The notes below the pieces were generated by a model, which had not been told where the DNA came from, did not search any database, and saw nothing but the letters and a program-made list of their open reading frames with translations. A stretch of DNA of 64,000 bases from a virus, in IMG/VR virus record IMGVR_UViG_3300034175_000060, positions 22,209-86,208 of that record; one strand, written 5' to 3'. Shown one piece after another: positions 45,601 through 60,600 of this stretch (positions within the stretch are counted from its first letter, which is position 1; each line of letters starts with the position of its first letter). Both the position numbers and the translations under genes were made by a program.

Positions 45601-48600
45601 CTTGAAGCTTATAGTAAAATTTCTTAGCAGCTTCGTAGTTATTGAATTCAATTCGCATATCAATCACCCTTGCTTAATCAAAGTAGCAAACACAGTGGAT
45701 TCAATACCTTCAGCACCACTCTCTGCATAGAATGTAGACCACCAACCATCTGGCAAGACAAACGTAGAAGTTTGACCATTACCAAGCTTACCAGTGTTGA
45801 CAACTTCTTGATTCTTCCCTTTCACCCACCCCCACACAGACAGACAAACTTTAGCACCACCAGTTGCTGTAACCTTAAGCTCGACTTTATCACCAGATTT
45901 AAGTTCTGCCCAAGTAACTTTACTAATACCTCGACTACCGCTGTTAATCAATTTAATTGGTGTTTTAGAAGCAGGGAACTTCAAACACTGCTCCCATGTG
46001 TCGTAGAAAGCACCTCCAGCATTCACAGACCTATAATCAGTCTCACTTTCAAGCCGCCACGGCCCGCGCATAGACAAGACATTCTGCGCCACTTTAGGAG
46101 GCACTGGTGCTTCCACTCCGTTGATAGAGCCAGCTACCCACTTCTCAGCACCAGTCACCATACGCAAAGCTTCACGGATAGTGTCCATATCGTCTGCCAC
46201 AGCTTGATTCCAACCACCTTTTGCGGTTCCCATGATATTAAAGCCGCTACCATTTTCTACATAAATGGAAAAAGGTGTACCTGAATTCTGGTCAATAACA
46301 TAAGCACCATACTTCTTTAATGTGTTAGCAATCTTACGCAATTGATGTGTGCACAGCTTACTCGTGTCAAAACTCGGAGGTAGCATAAGCAGAGCGCCTT
46401 CAGGAATGCCCCCGAAATTCACCGAATCTGCATATTGATCTGCTGAAGTGGCAGGGTAGATGTACGCTGGATGATGTCCCAGTCCGCTGAAAGTGAGGGA
46501 CATGGAAAGAGCATGCTCATAATTAGCTTTCTTGTCATTTACTTCATGTTTGCGAATCAATCCCCCAATAGGAGGGACCGCCGCAGCACGTGCACCTTGA
46601 TAATGGTGGGCAGGATTGCCCCAGCCTGTGCCAGTGATATGCGACCAAGCGTATTGAGCACACACCCACTCACTATCTACTTTCTTCAAGCACCAGAAAG
46701 AGTGGATAATGCCGGTGGTTGAGTCAACAACATCACAATGGCCGTCACCACTAGTAGAAGGGACAGCACTAGCAGGCCAGTGAGGAATAGTGACAGAAGG
46801 TTTATCAACCTCTGAATCAGGGTCATTAATACCTTTCCATCCGGGTAGAGGGTAGAATGTCATAGGAGGGTCGCTCTCTACAGCTTCAAAAACGCCAGTT
46901 GAATATGCACCTTCACCGATGCTTGGATAATAGCTATCTTTTGGAATTACAAAGCTGCCAAACTGAGGATTGATTGGCCTAGAGTTCCAAGGGGAGTAGG
47001 AGATGAAGGGTTTGTAGAAATTACCAAACAAAGTTTTATTGTCGTAAGCAGCCATTATTTTTCCATTTCTTTAAGCAGGTTGAAGAGGTTTACAATTTGT
47101 ACAACTTCTTGTTCTGTAATTTGTTTGCCAGACAAATTGTTGAAGTTGTCAGAGACAAGAGATTCGGTAGATTTCTTAGTTACAGTGATTTCTTTGGTTG
47201 TAGGATATTTATATTTCACATGAGTGAAATCAAGGTATTCGATAGTTTCTGTCCAATGAACGCTGTCAGGCTCGTCAAAGGCATCTTCAAGTGTCATTTC
47301 AGGTTTGTGCAAGCGCCAGTGAGTAATGTCATAGTCACACAAGTCATTTTCCCAAAAACACTCACTGGTGTCTGGTATATCATTCGTATAATTTAGCGCA
47401 GGAACAGCAAAATACTCTTCTCCGCACCTGTACATAATATCAACAAGAGTTCCTTCTGCTACAGGGCATACACCAGTAGTATTCTCAATCCATTTATCAC
47501 TCATCCACAACTCCCAACGATTTAAGATTATTAAAAATAGCCAACCTGCTCTCTGCGATATCAAGCTTGAAGCTCAACTCAGAAATCATTTTCCTCTGTG
47601 CGTTCAAATACTCCGACACGAAAATTACCAACACATCGTCTTTGCTCGGGCAATCACTGGCAAGATTTGTTCGATGTTGATCCACGTACAATTTAAACTC
47701 TGCCAGCAAATGATCTTCTTCATCCCTCATTATTCTCTCCATTGTGTGCTGCTTCGATTGATGTGTTCATTGCACGCCAGTCTTTCATGCTAACGTTGAA
47801 AGTTGTGGAAACATCGTGCCACACATCCATAACAACTAACTCTACCATTCCGGGGTAATAGGACACAACAAATTTATCCATCCCGCTTTCACGCTCAAAA
47901 ACTATCATTTTTCTCTCCTTTAATAATCAAATACATAATATCAAACAACAAATATACAGCAACTACCAAAGTTGCTACAAGTAAACCTTCTATCACAATT
48001 TTAGGAGGAACATAGCAGACAACTAGCAAGAGCACTATAACAGTGCAAACAATCATTATAACATTTACAAGCTTCATAACTCCTCCAAGATTTGTGAGAA
48101 TTCTGTGTGTAAGATCATTGTACGCCTGAATTGTGCACTGTCAAGAATTTTGTGAGAATTGTTTGCTATTGACACCTCACGGATTTGTGATAGAATAGAA
48201 TTTCTACAATTACGCCCAACACCTCTGCGTAATTCTCTCTGGCTGTGCACAGCCCCTCTTCTCAATCCTGAGAAAATTTAATTAAATTGAAAGAATAATA
48301 AATATGGCAATTGATCCAATTAGCGAAGTATTTGGCTTCCCTGTGAATAATGCCGGCGAGATAGTTGCGAAAGCCGGGTCGAATGATACAGTTATTGTTG
48401 GTCAGCTTAATCCTAACATGATTCCAGTGGATGTTGCAACTGGCGCTCTGATTATCGCAGGTTTGGGTGGTGCTCAAGCAACTATTTCTGGCACTTACCG
48501 TGTCGGCCAAGTTCTGACAGCAGCACCTTCTCCGGGTTATACATTTACTGCTGGTGTCTGGAAGCGTGACGGTGTTGCTATTTCTGGTGCAACGTCCCTC

Positions 48601-51600
48601 CAGTATACGCAAGTTTTGGCCGATCTGAACAAGGTTATTAGCTTCACTCCAACAAACCCAGTCTACGCAGCCATCGGCGGTGTTACAGGTTCCGCAGAAG
48701 CCACACCTATCACTGTTCCGGGCGCACCTACTATCGGTTCCTTGGTAGCAGGTAATAGTAAGGCTACAGCAAACTGGACAGCCCCAGCAAGTAACGGTGG
48801 TGCAGCTATCACTGGCTACAAAGTAACGGCTTCGAATGGTCAAATTGTTACAGCCGCTGCTAACGCTACATCTATTGATGTTCCGGGTACTAATGGTAAT
48901 GCATTCACGGTAGTTGTGCAAGCGCTTAATAGCATTGGCTACGGTCCTGCTTCTGCAACCTCTAACAGTGCTACTCCTGTTGCTGCTGGAGAGGTTGCTA
49001 CATTGCGACAAGTGGCAGACCGTTCGTTCTTCCCAACAGACGTTGCTACACAGACCAAAGCGCTGTTTAGCTCGGTGCACACTGCAATGGATGATTTGAC
49101 CGCGCTCGACATCGGTTACGCGCTGTTCACCACACAAGACGAAACCACCACCGACATCGGTAATGTGGAAATGTCCCTTGTAGTCGAATTCCCTGTTGCA
49201 TCGGGTACGCAGGTCACGCTGACTACTAGTGCTACTGGTGCTCCGGGCGGTGTTGTTCGCACTGGGTTGCAGCCGCTGGGCTTTACCATTCCCAAAGGAT
49301 CACGCTTCAAGATCAAAGGGGCGTTCAACTGCACAGGTGCTCGCTTCCCCTACTGCAAGATGGGTTCGGGCCGCACGTACGGCAGCACCTACGAACTGTT
49401 CGCACAACAGTCCACAACGAATGTGCTGACCAAGCCGTATACCGATAGTGCTGCCACATGGAACGCTCGCGTAAACGACTTCGGTACTAACGTGCAGGCG
49501 CAATATGCAGTTATGCCAACGTTCATCCTCGGTATGAGCACTTGCAAATCGGTGTTTATCATGGGTGACTCGCGCTCGGCTGGTGGATCGCAGGACTTCG
49601 TCAACGACGAGACACTTCAGGCCGGTGCAGCATGCCGCTTCCTGAACGGCAAGATTGCATATATCAATGCCAGTATGAACGGGGACAAGGCGATTCAGTG
49701 GGCTAGTGGCGAACACGGCACCAAGCGTAAAAATACCGCCCTGCAATACTGCACAGGCTTTATGAATGCTATGGGAACGAACGACTATCCAGCAGCATCG
49801 GATGCTAATGCCCTGATCGCGCTTGATGCGCAAATCAAGACGAACGTTGCGGGTACAGCAGTTAATCCGTACTATGGTGTGACTGTCCCTCCAACCACAA
49901 CTGATTCGACCAATCGTTACTATATCGAGTCCGCGCAAACAGGCAATGTGTTCAGCCCCGCCCGCCGCTCGTTGAATTCGTATCGTATGGGTCAAGTTGG
50001 TCAAATGTACACGAAAGTGTTTGACCAAGCTGCAACATTCGAAGGTGTGGCTTTGGATAAGTGGGCAGTGGCTTCCACTGCGCGTGCACAGAACGTCACT
50101 ACTGTAGCGGGCAGTGAAGTCATCACAGGCACATTCACTCCTGCTGATGATGGTCTGTTCTGTTCAATTATTGGTGCTGATGCCGGTGCTGATTTCTTGT
50201 TCTATCTCAAGTACATCAATGCTACCACTTGTCATGCGCTGGGCGGCACCGGCGCAATCAAGCCAGTAACAACAGCAGGAACATTCAACACGTACTTTGG
50301 CTTCAACTACAACACGTACGACGGTATCCACGAAACAGTGGGTGGTGGCAAGCGTATGGCAGCGCTGGGCCTGACTGCAATGGTTGTATAACACGTAGCA
50401 TCAACAGAAGCCCTTCCTTGCTCATGCTTGGCGGGGCTTTTTTACGTCTAAACATTTGTGGTGACAGTTCTGAGAAATGTGTTGACAGACGAACGAAGTG
50501 AGCCTATCATGTAGGCTTCACATAGGAGAAAACATGTTAAATTATTTTGAAGGCAAATGGTATGCAAAATAAACAAGATTATCCGAAATGGGCAAATGCT
50601 AACATTGTTGGTTTTGGCACAAATGATTATGGACCAGTGTACGAATCACCATATGATGAAGCTGTATGGGAAGCTCGTGAAGATTTGATGGGGCTTGAAG
50701 AGGAATACGACGGAGAAGAATATCACACTGCTTTTGCCAAATATTCTCATTTATTTGATATGCAAGATGCCACAAAAGTAAAAGTATCAGACGGCCCAAG
50801 TATCTTTGAAAATATAGCAATTTTTGATAAATTCATGAAAGATAATACTATTGATACGAGTTTTATTTGTAAGACTGTACCAGCTACATTTCTTGTAGGC
50901 AACAAATACTTTTACACAACTTCGAGTGAGGGTGATAATGGATGACCATGACAAATTGACCGAGTTCTTGTGGGGCAAGGTAAGACATTATGGAATAGAA
51001 AGTTTCAATCTACACGAACTAAAAGAGCTTCGAGAACTCTGTACATATGCTATTATCCAGAGGTTGGAGGAGAGCGCACCGTTGGTGTATCGGGAGATTT
51101 TTCAGGAGAGGGAGAAATGCTTACCAAAGACTTAGTAGAAAAACTACCTATCGGTGCTCTAGTACATCATTACCTGCTCGCCTCTTTTTCGTATTACATT
51201 ATGCACACGTCACCAATGACAGATGACGCTTTCGACTACGTTTGTGAGAAGTTGTTGCAGGAGTATGACAACTTTGAGCATCAGCACAAGAAGTACATTA
51301 ACAAAGAAGCTTTGAAAGCAGGGACAGCCTACCACATGAAGGAGAGAGATTACCCGTTGATTGTGCAACACAGTGCTGATTTGTATATGCAAGCTTGTTT
51401 ATCTGGTGCACTCTTTAAGGAGGAGAAGTGACAACTCACACAATTACATTACCTTGTAAAATAACCTACACATACAATCCAGAGGAAGAGGAGACACGAT
51501 TCTCTCCAAAGATTGAAGAAGAATTCACTGTAGAGCATATGTATTTTGGTAAGACAGACATACTTCCATTGTTTGATGCAGAATTCTGGGATACAATTGA

Positions 51601-54600
51601 TGCTGTGATTTCTAATTACATTTTGGAGCTAGGGAAAGATGAATAATATTGAATATAAGATGCTGACACGGGAGCAACTGTTAGCGCATTACGAGGCTCT
51701 TTTCACGTACACTCAGCAGCTTGAGAGTCAAGTGAAAGCGTTGGAAGGTGACGCAGACTATTGGGAGAGTCAGTATTACAAGGCTAATGAAGCTCCTAGT
51801 TACGATGGCGGATACAATGATGGTTATGCTGCTGGTCGTGGTTATGACTGAAGACAACCTTCACAACAGCACTCGCCCACCCTACCTGATGTATGACGTT
51901 GGTAGCGTACTCATTCCCGTTCCAGAAGAGGCTCTTGCATACTGGACAGATCATATCAAAGCTTTGATGGAGAAGCATATGAAGGCACCGCAAGTTAATA
52001 TCTGGAAGGACGTGATTTGAAATGGTTGTTGTGCTTGCTGTTTTGTGGTAATGTGTACGCAAAGGAAAGTTCAACAAATTGTCTCGCAACAGCATTGTAC
52101 AGAGAGTGTTCTGGATGTTCAGCAAGGGGACAGAAGGCAGTACTAGAAGTAATTGAGAATCGTGCACACTATGACAGGAAAAGTATTTGTGCGGTTGTGA
52201 AGAGTTCTGCTTTCCCTTGGTCGGCTAGGCAACAAAATTGGAAGCCTTCGCAAGAAGCCTTGACAATATTCTTTAGAGCGCGCAGAATGACACCTGTAGT
52301 GGGGAAAGGTGTGTATTATTTCAATAATGAGAAGATGTCCTATGGCAGGTTTGCTGTAAGGATTGAAGATCATTTATTTTATTATAGGATTTAGTATGAC
52401 TAGAGGAAAGAGCAAAAACTTCGATCCAGAAAAGTTATCAGTTTTTGGTGTAGGTTGCATAGGTTCAGGAGACTACACAACAGGAGGTGATAATAAAACT
52501 AGAGTTTACAGGGTTTGGCAGGGTATGATGTGGAGATGTTATAGCAGTTCGCAACCAGTGTCTTATGCTGGGTGCACGGTTCATGATGACTGGTTAAATT
52601 TTCAGAACTTTGCTAGAGACTACTTCAAGATGTTTGACCACGCCGAGGACGACTGGCAACTGGACAAAGACATACTTGTTAAAAATAATAAAATTTACTC
52701 TGTCGAAACTTGTGTAGCGTGCCCCTCTGAGATTAATAAAATATTTCAGAGAAGTAGAGGGTCAAGGGGTAAGTACCCATTAGGTGTATCTTGGCATAAA
52801 AACCATGACGTATTTTCCGCGAATATGCAAGTTGAAGGTAGAACTAAATTCTTAGGGCATTATATTAATGTAGGAGATGCATTTATGGCCTATAAAACTT
52901 TCAAAGAACGTTATATAAAAGAGGTCGCGGAAGAGTATAAAGAAATAATCTCTGACAAGTTGTATGAAGCACTTTTAAATTATGAAATTTCTATTAATGA
53001 TTGAGGGTTACCAAATGACTAAAGTAAATACTACCAAAGAATTGATTCAAAAATGTCTGACCGAATGGGATCGTCGCTATCGTGAAGACCCTGAAGCGTT
53101 TATGAATGAGGCTGCACGATTGTTGCAAAGTGATGCTGAGAGTTATGGTGAATGTGCTACGCCGTATTTTCTGAGTGTCTTGGCTGATGTTACTAAGGGA
53201 GAATAATATGATTGAAATTAGTGACGATACTGTAACGATGACTGTTGCAGAATATGATAATCTCTACGATGATTCTATTTTGCTAAATTGTCTGCGGAAC
53301 GCTGGAGTAGATAATTGGGATGGATGGGAGTATGCTGTAGAGGCTTACGAAGAGATTATGAATGGGGAGATGGACCAATGAATTTCGAAGAACGCATGGA
53401 AGCACGCAAGCTGAAAGAATCTCAAGAACAATCCGAACGTCTGAAAGAAATGTCTCTGGACAAATATCCCGTGGCAATCAAATTTAACATCCTTGCCAAG
53501 TCTGCACAAGATGCAGCAGAGGCTTTGAAGATGTTTACGGAGAGCATGGAGGGTTTTAGTGATATTTCTGATGTGGAAGCTTTGGAGGTATAATGACTAC
53601 AATTCAATCTAACACGGGATTTTTCAATGTCCTAGTGAATAAAGAGGCACCAGTTGTAACCTTTACAGAGCACCCTATTCTTGGTTGGGAAGCTGCTGAG
53701 GATGGTGTTTATGCAATCACAGTAATTGGGAAGGTTATTCCTAAGTATGTTGTGTACCCCGCAGCAGCCATGACAGGTGCAGTTCCCACTGTTGTGCGAG
53801 TGGCTGACGGTTTGATTTACAAGAGTCGGCAATGGTTTTATGATATGATTAAGCAAGAGTGGCTTGACGAGCAGAATTCTGGAGGCGAGATATAATGACG
53901 ACAATTGAACAAGTGTTCCTAGACACTAAAGCAATCTTTGAGAAGCAAGCTGCTGAGGCTATGGAAGCTGTTATGTCAAAGATTTATTCTGAGTATTTGC
54001 CACACATTGAAAACGATAACTATTTCAACGTTCGCACACAATGCCGAGATTGGCTGGAACGTTTCATGAACGATTCCTTGCGAGAAGATGACATTAGTAT
54101 TAAGAGTGTTACAGAATTCTACTCTGGTAAAGACATTCGTGCTAAGATGTTCCAAGACAATAAAGAGGAGCTTACGAAGATTATTGGCAAGGATATTGTG
54201 GAGCGAGTGTACGAGTTGGAGCAACGTGTGGCACAACATTGGGAGAAGCGTTATGGCTAAATGGATTTGTGAATATCGCGTAGTAATCGAAGCTGAAGAC
54301 TTTGATGAAGCAGAGTTGGTATCAGTTGATCTTGAGGGAGATATTCGACATTGTAACAAGAGAGTGGTTAGTGTAGACTGCGATCCTTACATCGAGAGTT
54401 TGAGTTGAAGCCTTGTATGACTCTTGCGGAAGCCAAGGAAGTATTTTACCTAGACGGCACTAGTCCTTCTGGCATCCGGTGGAAGATAGATAAATTCTGC
54501 GGTAAGTATAACCAGTTTCACTGTGTTGTAAAAGGTTCTGTTGCCGGTTGCCAAGATAAATACTGGAGAGTCACATACAACTACAAAAATTACCACTGCC

Positions 54601-57600
54601 ATAGAATTGTAATAATGCTTGCAGAAAATTTAGAAGCATGTGAGGTTGATGTTGTAGATCATGTAGATGGGGACGGTTTAAATAATAAGTTGGAGAATTT
54701 AATATTGTCAGGTACTGCTAAAAACATGAGAAATAGAAAGCGAATGACATCCAACAAAAGTGGAGTTACAGGTGCATTTGTAGTCAGCATCCATGGTAGG
54801 CTATATGCACGAGCACAGTGGTACGATATAGACGGCTCTCGCAGAACTAAGAACTTCTCCCACAATAAATACGGAGAAGCAGTAGCTTGGCAAATGGCAA
54901 TTGATCTTAGAGATGAAAAATTTAAAATGTTGCAAGAACAAGGTGCAGGTTATTCTGACAGACACGGTAAATGACAAATAAGGAGATTTGATATGTACAA
55001 TCTAGTATTTAGTGGCTTTGCCACAAAAGAGCAAGCTGAAGAATTTCTTTCTTGGTATGACAACTCTGGTGAGCAAGATTTTGGTACTCACTTGGATTGT
55101 CAAGAATGCCCTGAGTCGTTCATGCCTGTGAATTATAGTAAAATACCAGAGTGGTTCGGGGATAACTACGTAGCGCACTTGCAAGTCTTTATGAAGGATA
55201 AATCTAATGACTAAAATCTACGAACCACAAGAACGCTGGGACAATTTCTGGAAAGAAATCCTTATTCTTCCAGACGGCTCAATTGACGTAGAACAATTGA
55301 AGAAAGAGTTGTGTGATTTCTCTGTGCTGATTAACAATATCCCTAAGATATTTGATGCTATCACTGGAGGGATGGTTAGTAAGCCTATGACTGACCCTGA
55401 CGTAGTTATCTCGTTGCATGATGATTATGTTGATCGCATGGTTGAGCAGGCTGTTGAAGATTATAAGGAAGAGAATAATGCTTAAAGCAAAAGTAATTGC
55501 AGTAACTAAAGGTGTTGTAGAAGGTATTGAGTCTGCACAAGATTTGATTTCTTATTGTGCACGTGTATCTAATCCAACTAATCAACTGAACATGGACACA
55601 TCTCAGAAGCTTATTGATTACCTCCGCAAGCATAAGCATTGGAGTCCTCTGGATATGGCAAACGTTGTGGTAGAAGTGGAATGTCCACGAGACATCATGC
55701 GTCAATTGTTACGCCATGCTTCCCTGAAGCCACAAGAGTTTTCCCAGCGTTATGCAGATGTGACAGCCTTGGGTGATTGCTTTGTGTTGCGTGAAGCGCG
55801 TCTACAAGACGCAAAGAACCGCCAGAACAGCATTGCTTCGGAAGATGAAGAGTTGCAACAATGGTGGAAAGAGTCTCAACAAGAAATTATTGATCTTGTG
55901 TCCAAGAAGTACAAAGAAGGTTTGGAACGAGGGATGGCTAAAGAGTGTGTACGAGTTATCTTACCAGAAGGTAACACGATGTCTCGTGCATACTTCAATG
56001 GTACTATCCGAAGCTGGATTCATTATCTGGAAGTCCGTCTGGAAGAAGGTGTTACTCAAGCGGAGCATGTGTGGCTCGCTCGCATCATTACAGAAGCTGT
56101 CAACAAGACGTTTGTTGTCGCAGAGGAAACTTGGAAATGAAGAAACTCTTAGGCTACACTCTGCTAGCATCACCTCTCGCCCTATTCCTAACACATGCTG
56201 TTTACAAGCACGGATGGCTTGTTGTTACGGTGAGCTTGGTGACAACTGCGATAGTTGCTGGAATGGTTTATTTGGGACTTCGGCTTGTAATCGATTGACA
56301 CAAGCCTGAGAAGAATTTACAATAGGTCATCACATTAATTAGGAAATGTAATGAAGATCGAGTACAACCAAGAGAAGAACGTCATCACAGTGGGTAAGGC
56401 TGAGTTTAGCTCGTTCACAAACTTTGATAATGCTTTGCAATTTGCTTACAACATATTTGACAGTAATGGTGTGAGCATTGCAGAGATGAAGGATTACAAA
56501 GTTGTAGAACGTAAGAAGACACATGATTCGCTTGATGTGTACAACTTTGAAGACGAACCCACCTACAAATACTTGTACACTCAGAAACAACGGTATAAGG
56601 CAATTGGTGATGTTCTTGGTTGCTCTCTTTCGGTGTTCTATAAGAATTTCCAAGCACTACAGCGCAAAGCTTTCATTGTGCCTGTTTACGGGATTTACCA
56701 GAAGCTATCTGACCACAGACCTTGGCGGAAACTGACAGGTAATAAATGGAATACATCACTACTTGATGAAATCTATGCTAAGAAAGACAAGCTCGTAGCT
56801 GTCTACGAAGATGGTTTGTACCCACTATTACCTCTGGTTTACACTCTCAACCGTACACCACAAGAATTGAGAGCACTACTTAAAAGTAATTGGAAAGTAT
56901 TAGCTAATAACAGTTTGCACAAGAACAAGAAGATTTCACAATGCATTCCAAAAAATGTGCTTGACGGAAAAGATAGTCGTGCTGCACAGCGTCAAGTTAA
57001 TGCGATGGAAACCTTGTGCACAGACCTACCAACAAGCTTGCTAGAGTATTTGTCACAACAATACTATTCTAAAAACTCTTTGCAGTATGTTAAGCTAAAT
57101 CTACGAGGGAATTGGGGTAAGAAAGACGTGATTCAGAAAGAGCTACGAATTTTCATGGATGCTGAGCGTATGGCAGAGAGCCTTGGTGAGAAAGTTAACA
57201 TGAAATGGACTCCCCGCCGTTTGAAAGAAGAACATGACAGGATGTCTAAGGAAATCACAGCACGTAAATATTCTAGAGACTTGTTTGATTCTGTGAAGGA
57301 CGTTTCTGTCAAATCTCTCAATGTTGGCGAGTACACAGCAACCCTTCTTGACAATGCTTTCTCCATTGCTGACGAGGGGAACGCTATGGGGCATTGTGTG
57401 GCAGGGTACGCTGATAGTGTTCGTCAAGGGAATTACTTGGTGTACTCTGTAACGAAAGCAGGTGAGCGTAGTAGCACGATTGGTCTGAACAAGGGTAGGG
57501 GTTACAGTTACCATAATCAGAATACTGGCAAGACTTTTGAAGACGTAGCTGAGTGGAAGATGCAACAACAATACGGTCGCTACAACGCATCTGTCAAAGA

Positions 57601-60600
57601 CCAAGATGAGAAGGATTTGGCAGACAACATTGTGAAGTTGCTGAACGAGAAGAAGCTTGACAACTCTGACAAACCTCTGTAAAATAATTGAATACAACTA
57701 GGAGAACAACATGAACAAATTTATCCCAATCGCAATCCTTCTGTCCCTGACAGCTTGCTCACAACCTGACAAGGCTCAACAAGTGTTATCTAAAGCAGGC
57801 TACACAGATATCCAAACTGGCGGATATGGAATGTTTAGTTGCTCTGACGATGACACGTTCAAGACTAAATTCACTGCCAAGGGTCCGAGTGGGCAAACTG
57901 TTGAGGGTGTTGTTTGCAGCGGCTTGTTCAAAGGCAGCACCATTCGTATTGATTAATAATAAGTATTGGAGAACACATGAAACATCTAGCCGCAATTCAA
58001 TCGCAATTGGCAATTAATAAACAGGTTATCAAGATTCTACAAGAAGATATTACTGTGGCACGTGATAGAAAGACTATGTGTGACTACGAAGGATATTTGG
58101 ATGCTGAGCATTATTGGCACAAGACGTTGAAAAATCTTCGATCACAATTGAAAAATTATGTCCGTCTTCAGCAAGCATTGAAACAATTGTGCAAAGGGAA
58201 TGTATAATGGATAGTCGAATTCTACAAAGCCTCATCCAAATTAATTCTGACAATATCAGTCGTGTTCAGAGTTTTTATCAAAGCTTCAAAGACATTTCCA
58301 AGAATGCCTTCCACGCTGGCAAGGATGAAGAACATAAGAAGTATCTGAAGCTTGCTAAGAAGGAGTTGGCTAAGATGCATTTGCTTGAACGTAATCAGAA
58401 AATTTTGAAACAGACTCTTGATGATAAGTATTACAATGAGCTTATGGATAAATTGACTGACGATTATGATCTTCTGGAGATGAGTTATGACTAACCGTCA
58501 CGGACTAGACACAGACTATTTCTCCAAGAAGCTGAAGCTTGTATTGGAAGGCATCAACAGCTATACTCCTGACGAGATGGCGCGAGAGCTTGCTAGGTTG
58601 GCTATTACGGCTGATGCTAGGAGTGCTGGTGTGGAGTTTATCAGGTATAATGAGCAATGTAATTATGGGAATAAATAATGGTAGCCCTATTTGCGTTTAC
58701 TGTGTGTTGTGCTAATGATAGCCCATGGTATGTATTTCTTATTGGGTTCTTGCTGTTATTGATGGAGGGTAAGTGATGGCTATTACTTATAGAAATATGC
58801 TTGTAGCAATTGATGATGAAAATTTCACAGCACGAATCATGGACAGTTATGACGCACAGTTTGAAATTGAGCAGGAAGGTGACTGGTTTATTGTGACCGA
58901 GAAAATCGGTGATATGGATCATCTTGTGTTGGAGACTGACAGTTTGTTTACAGCATTTCAGTTTGTGAAGGACTGGACATGATGAAATACCTAGAGTGGT
59001 CTGAGCCTTGGCAATACGGAGACGAACCTACTGAGTGGGTGGAAGTGTTGTCACGTATGACTGTCAAGGATGCCATTAAATACCAGCGTGGGCTTTATAC
59101 TAACGTGTATAAGGATAAATGTGATGATTATCCTTTGGAGGATTTCATTGCAGATCGGTGGGCTAAGATTGTGGAGGGTTGATGGGATATTGGAAAAAGG
59201 ATGATATGAGCGAAAAAGAAGACGAAGGTAGTAAGTTTGTACCTAAAGAAACGATGAAAGATGTTGAGAAGTATCCTTTTGTCGATATTCCTGATCGTGG
59301 AATCCGCAAGGAAACGTGTGAACGGTTTGGTGTCAAAGGATGCGTCAACAATGGAAAGCTTGAAGCAATTTACTTTCCATATTACGACCAAAAAGGTGTT
59401 CTTACTGCTTACAAAAAGCAAGATGTCACAAAGCACAAATCGGAAAAAGGTCACTGGGGAGTTATTGGTACGCTGACGATTTCCAATAAGCTGTTTGGTC
59501 AAGATGTTGCTGAGAAAATAAATCGGAAAAAGAATAACATCTTTGTCACCGAAGGATGTCACGATGCAATGGCAGCTTTTCAGGCAATGAAGGACCAAGT
59601 TAAAGGGACCAAGTTTGACGGTATGGAACCTTTTGTTGTCAGTATTTCGATGGGTACTGCAAATGCTGTTGAAGCAATGCTACACAACGAAGATTTTATT
59701 CAAGGTCATGAAAAGATAACTCTTGCTTTTGATGGAGACTCTACGACTCCCGCTGAAAAACTAAAAGGTATCATGAAAGGACTTGAGGCAACAGAAGCAG
59801 TTGCTGGTGCTTTTGTTGGAGATAATCTGTATGTTGTGCCATACGAAAATGGTTACAAAGATTGTAGTGATTATCTTCAAGATGGTAAGAGTAATGAGCT
59901 TGCCAAACTGCTTCAGTTCGGGACTAAGCGATTTGTCACCGAGAAAATTAGTTATGCTTCAGATGTGACTTTTGAGGATTTGATTAAAAAACGAGAAGAG
60001 GGTTTGTATTGCCCAAGCTTCCCAAAACTGATGAGCAAGATTCGTGGTTTTCGCAAATCGGAATTGATCCTATTGACGTCAGGTGTTGGTGTTGGTAAAT
60101 CAACTGTGACAGCATCTTTTGCTGCTGACTTTATCTCAGCAGGGGAACGAGTAGGACTTATCTTCCTAGAGGAAACTCAGAAAGAAACTCTTCAGCGTAT
60201 GGTTGCTCACCATTTGAAGGTGAATTTCAATAATTTCAAGAATGATCCTTTGTCTTGTGCATCTGAGGAAGCAATTCGAGAAGCTTACGATTTCATTGTC
60301 AATGATGACAAAGCAGTTTTCCTTTCTCATTTTGGTCACATGTCAATTGAAGAACTGATGCCGAAGATTAAGCACATGCATCTTGTCAGCAAGTGCGACC
60401 GAATCATCATCGATCATTTGACCCTCGTGACAGCATCAGGAAGTTCTGATATTGATGAGCGTAAAGAGATTGACAAGTGTATGACAATGCTAGCAGCATT
60501 CTGCGCTAGTAATCCGGTGACAATTATTGCAATCAGTCACATCAATCGTGGTGGATTTGCAGATAACAAGCCTCCTAAAGACGCTGAGACAGAAGCATAC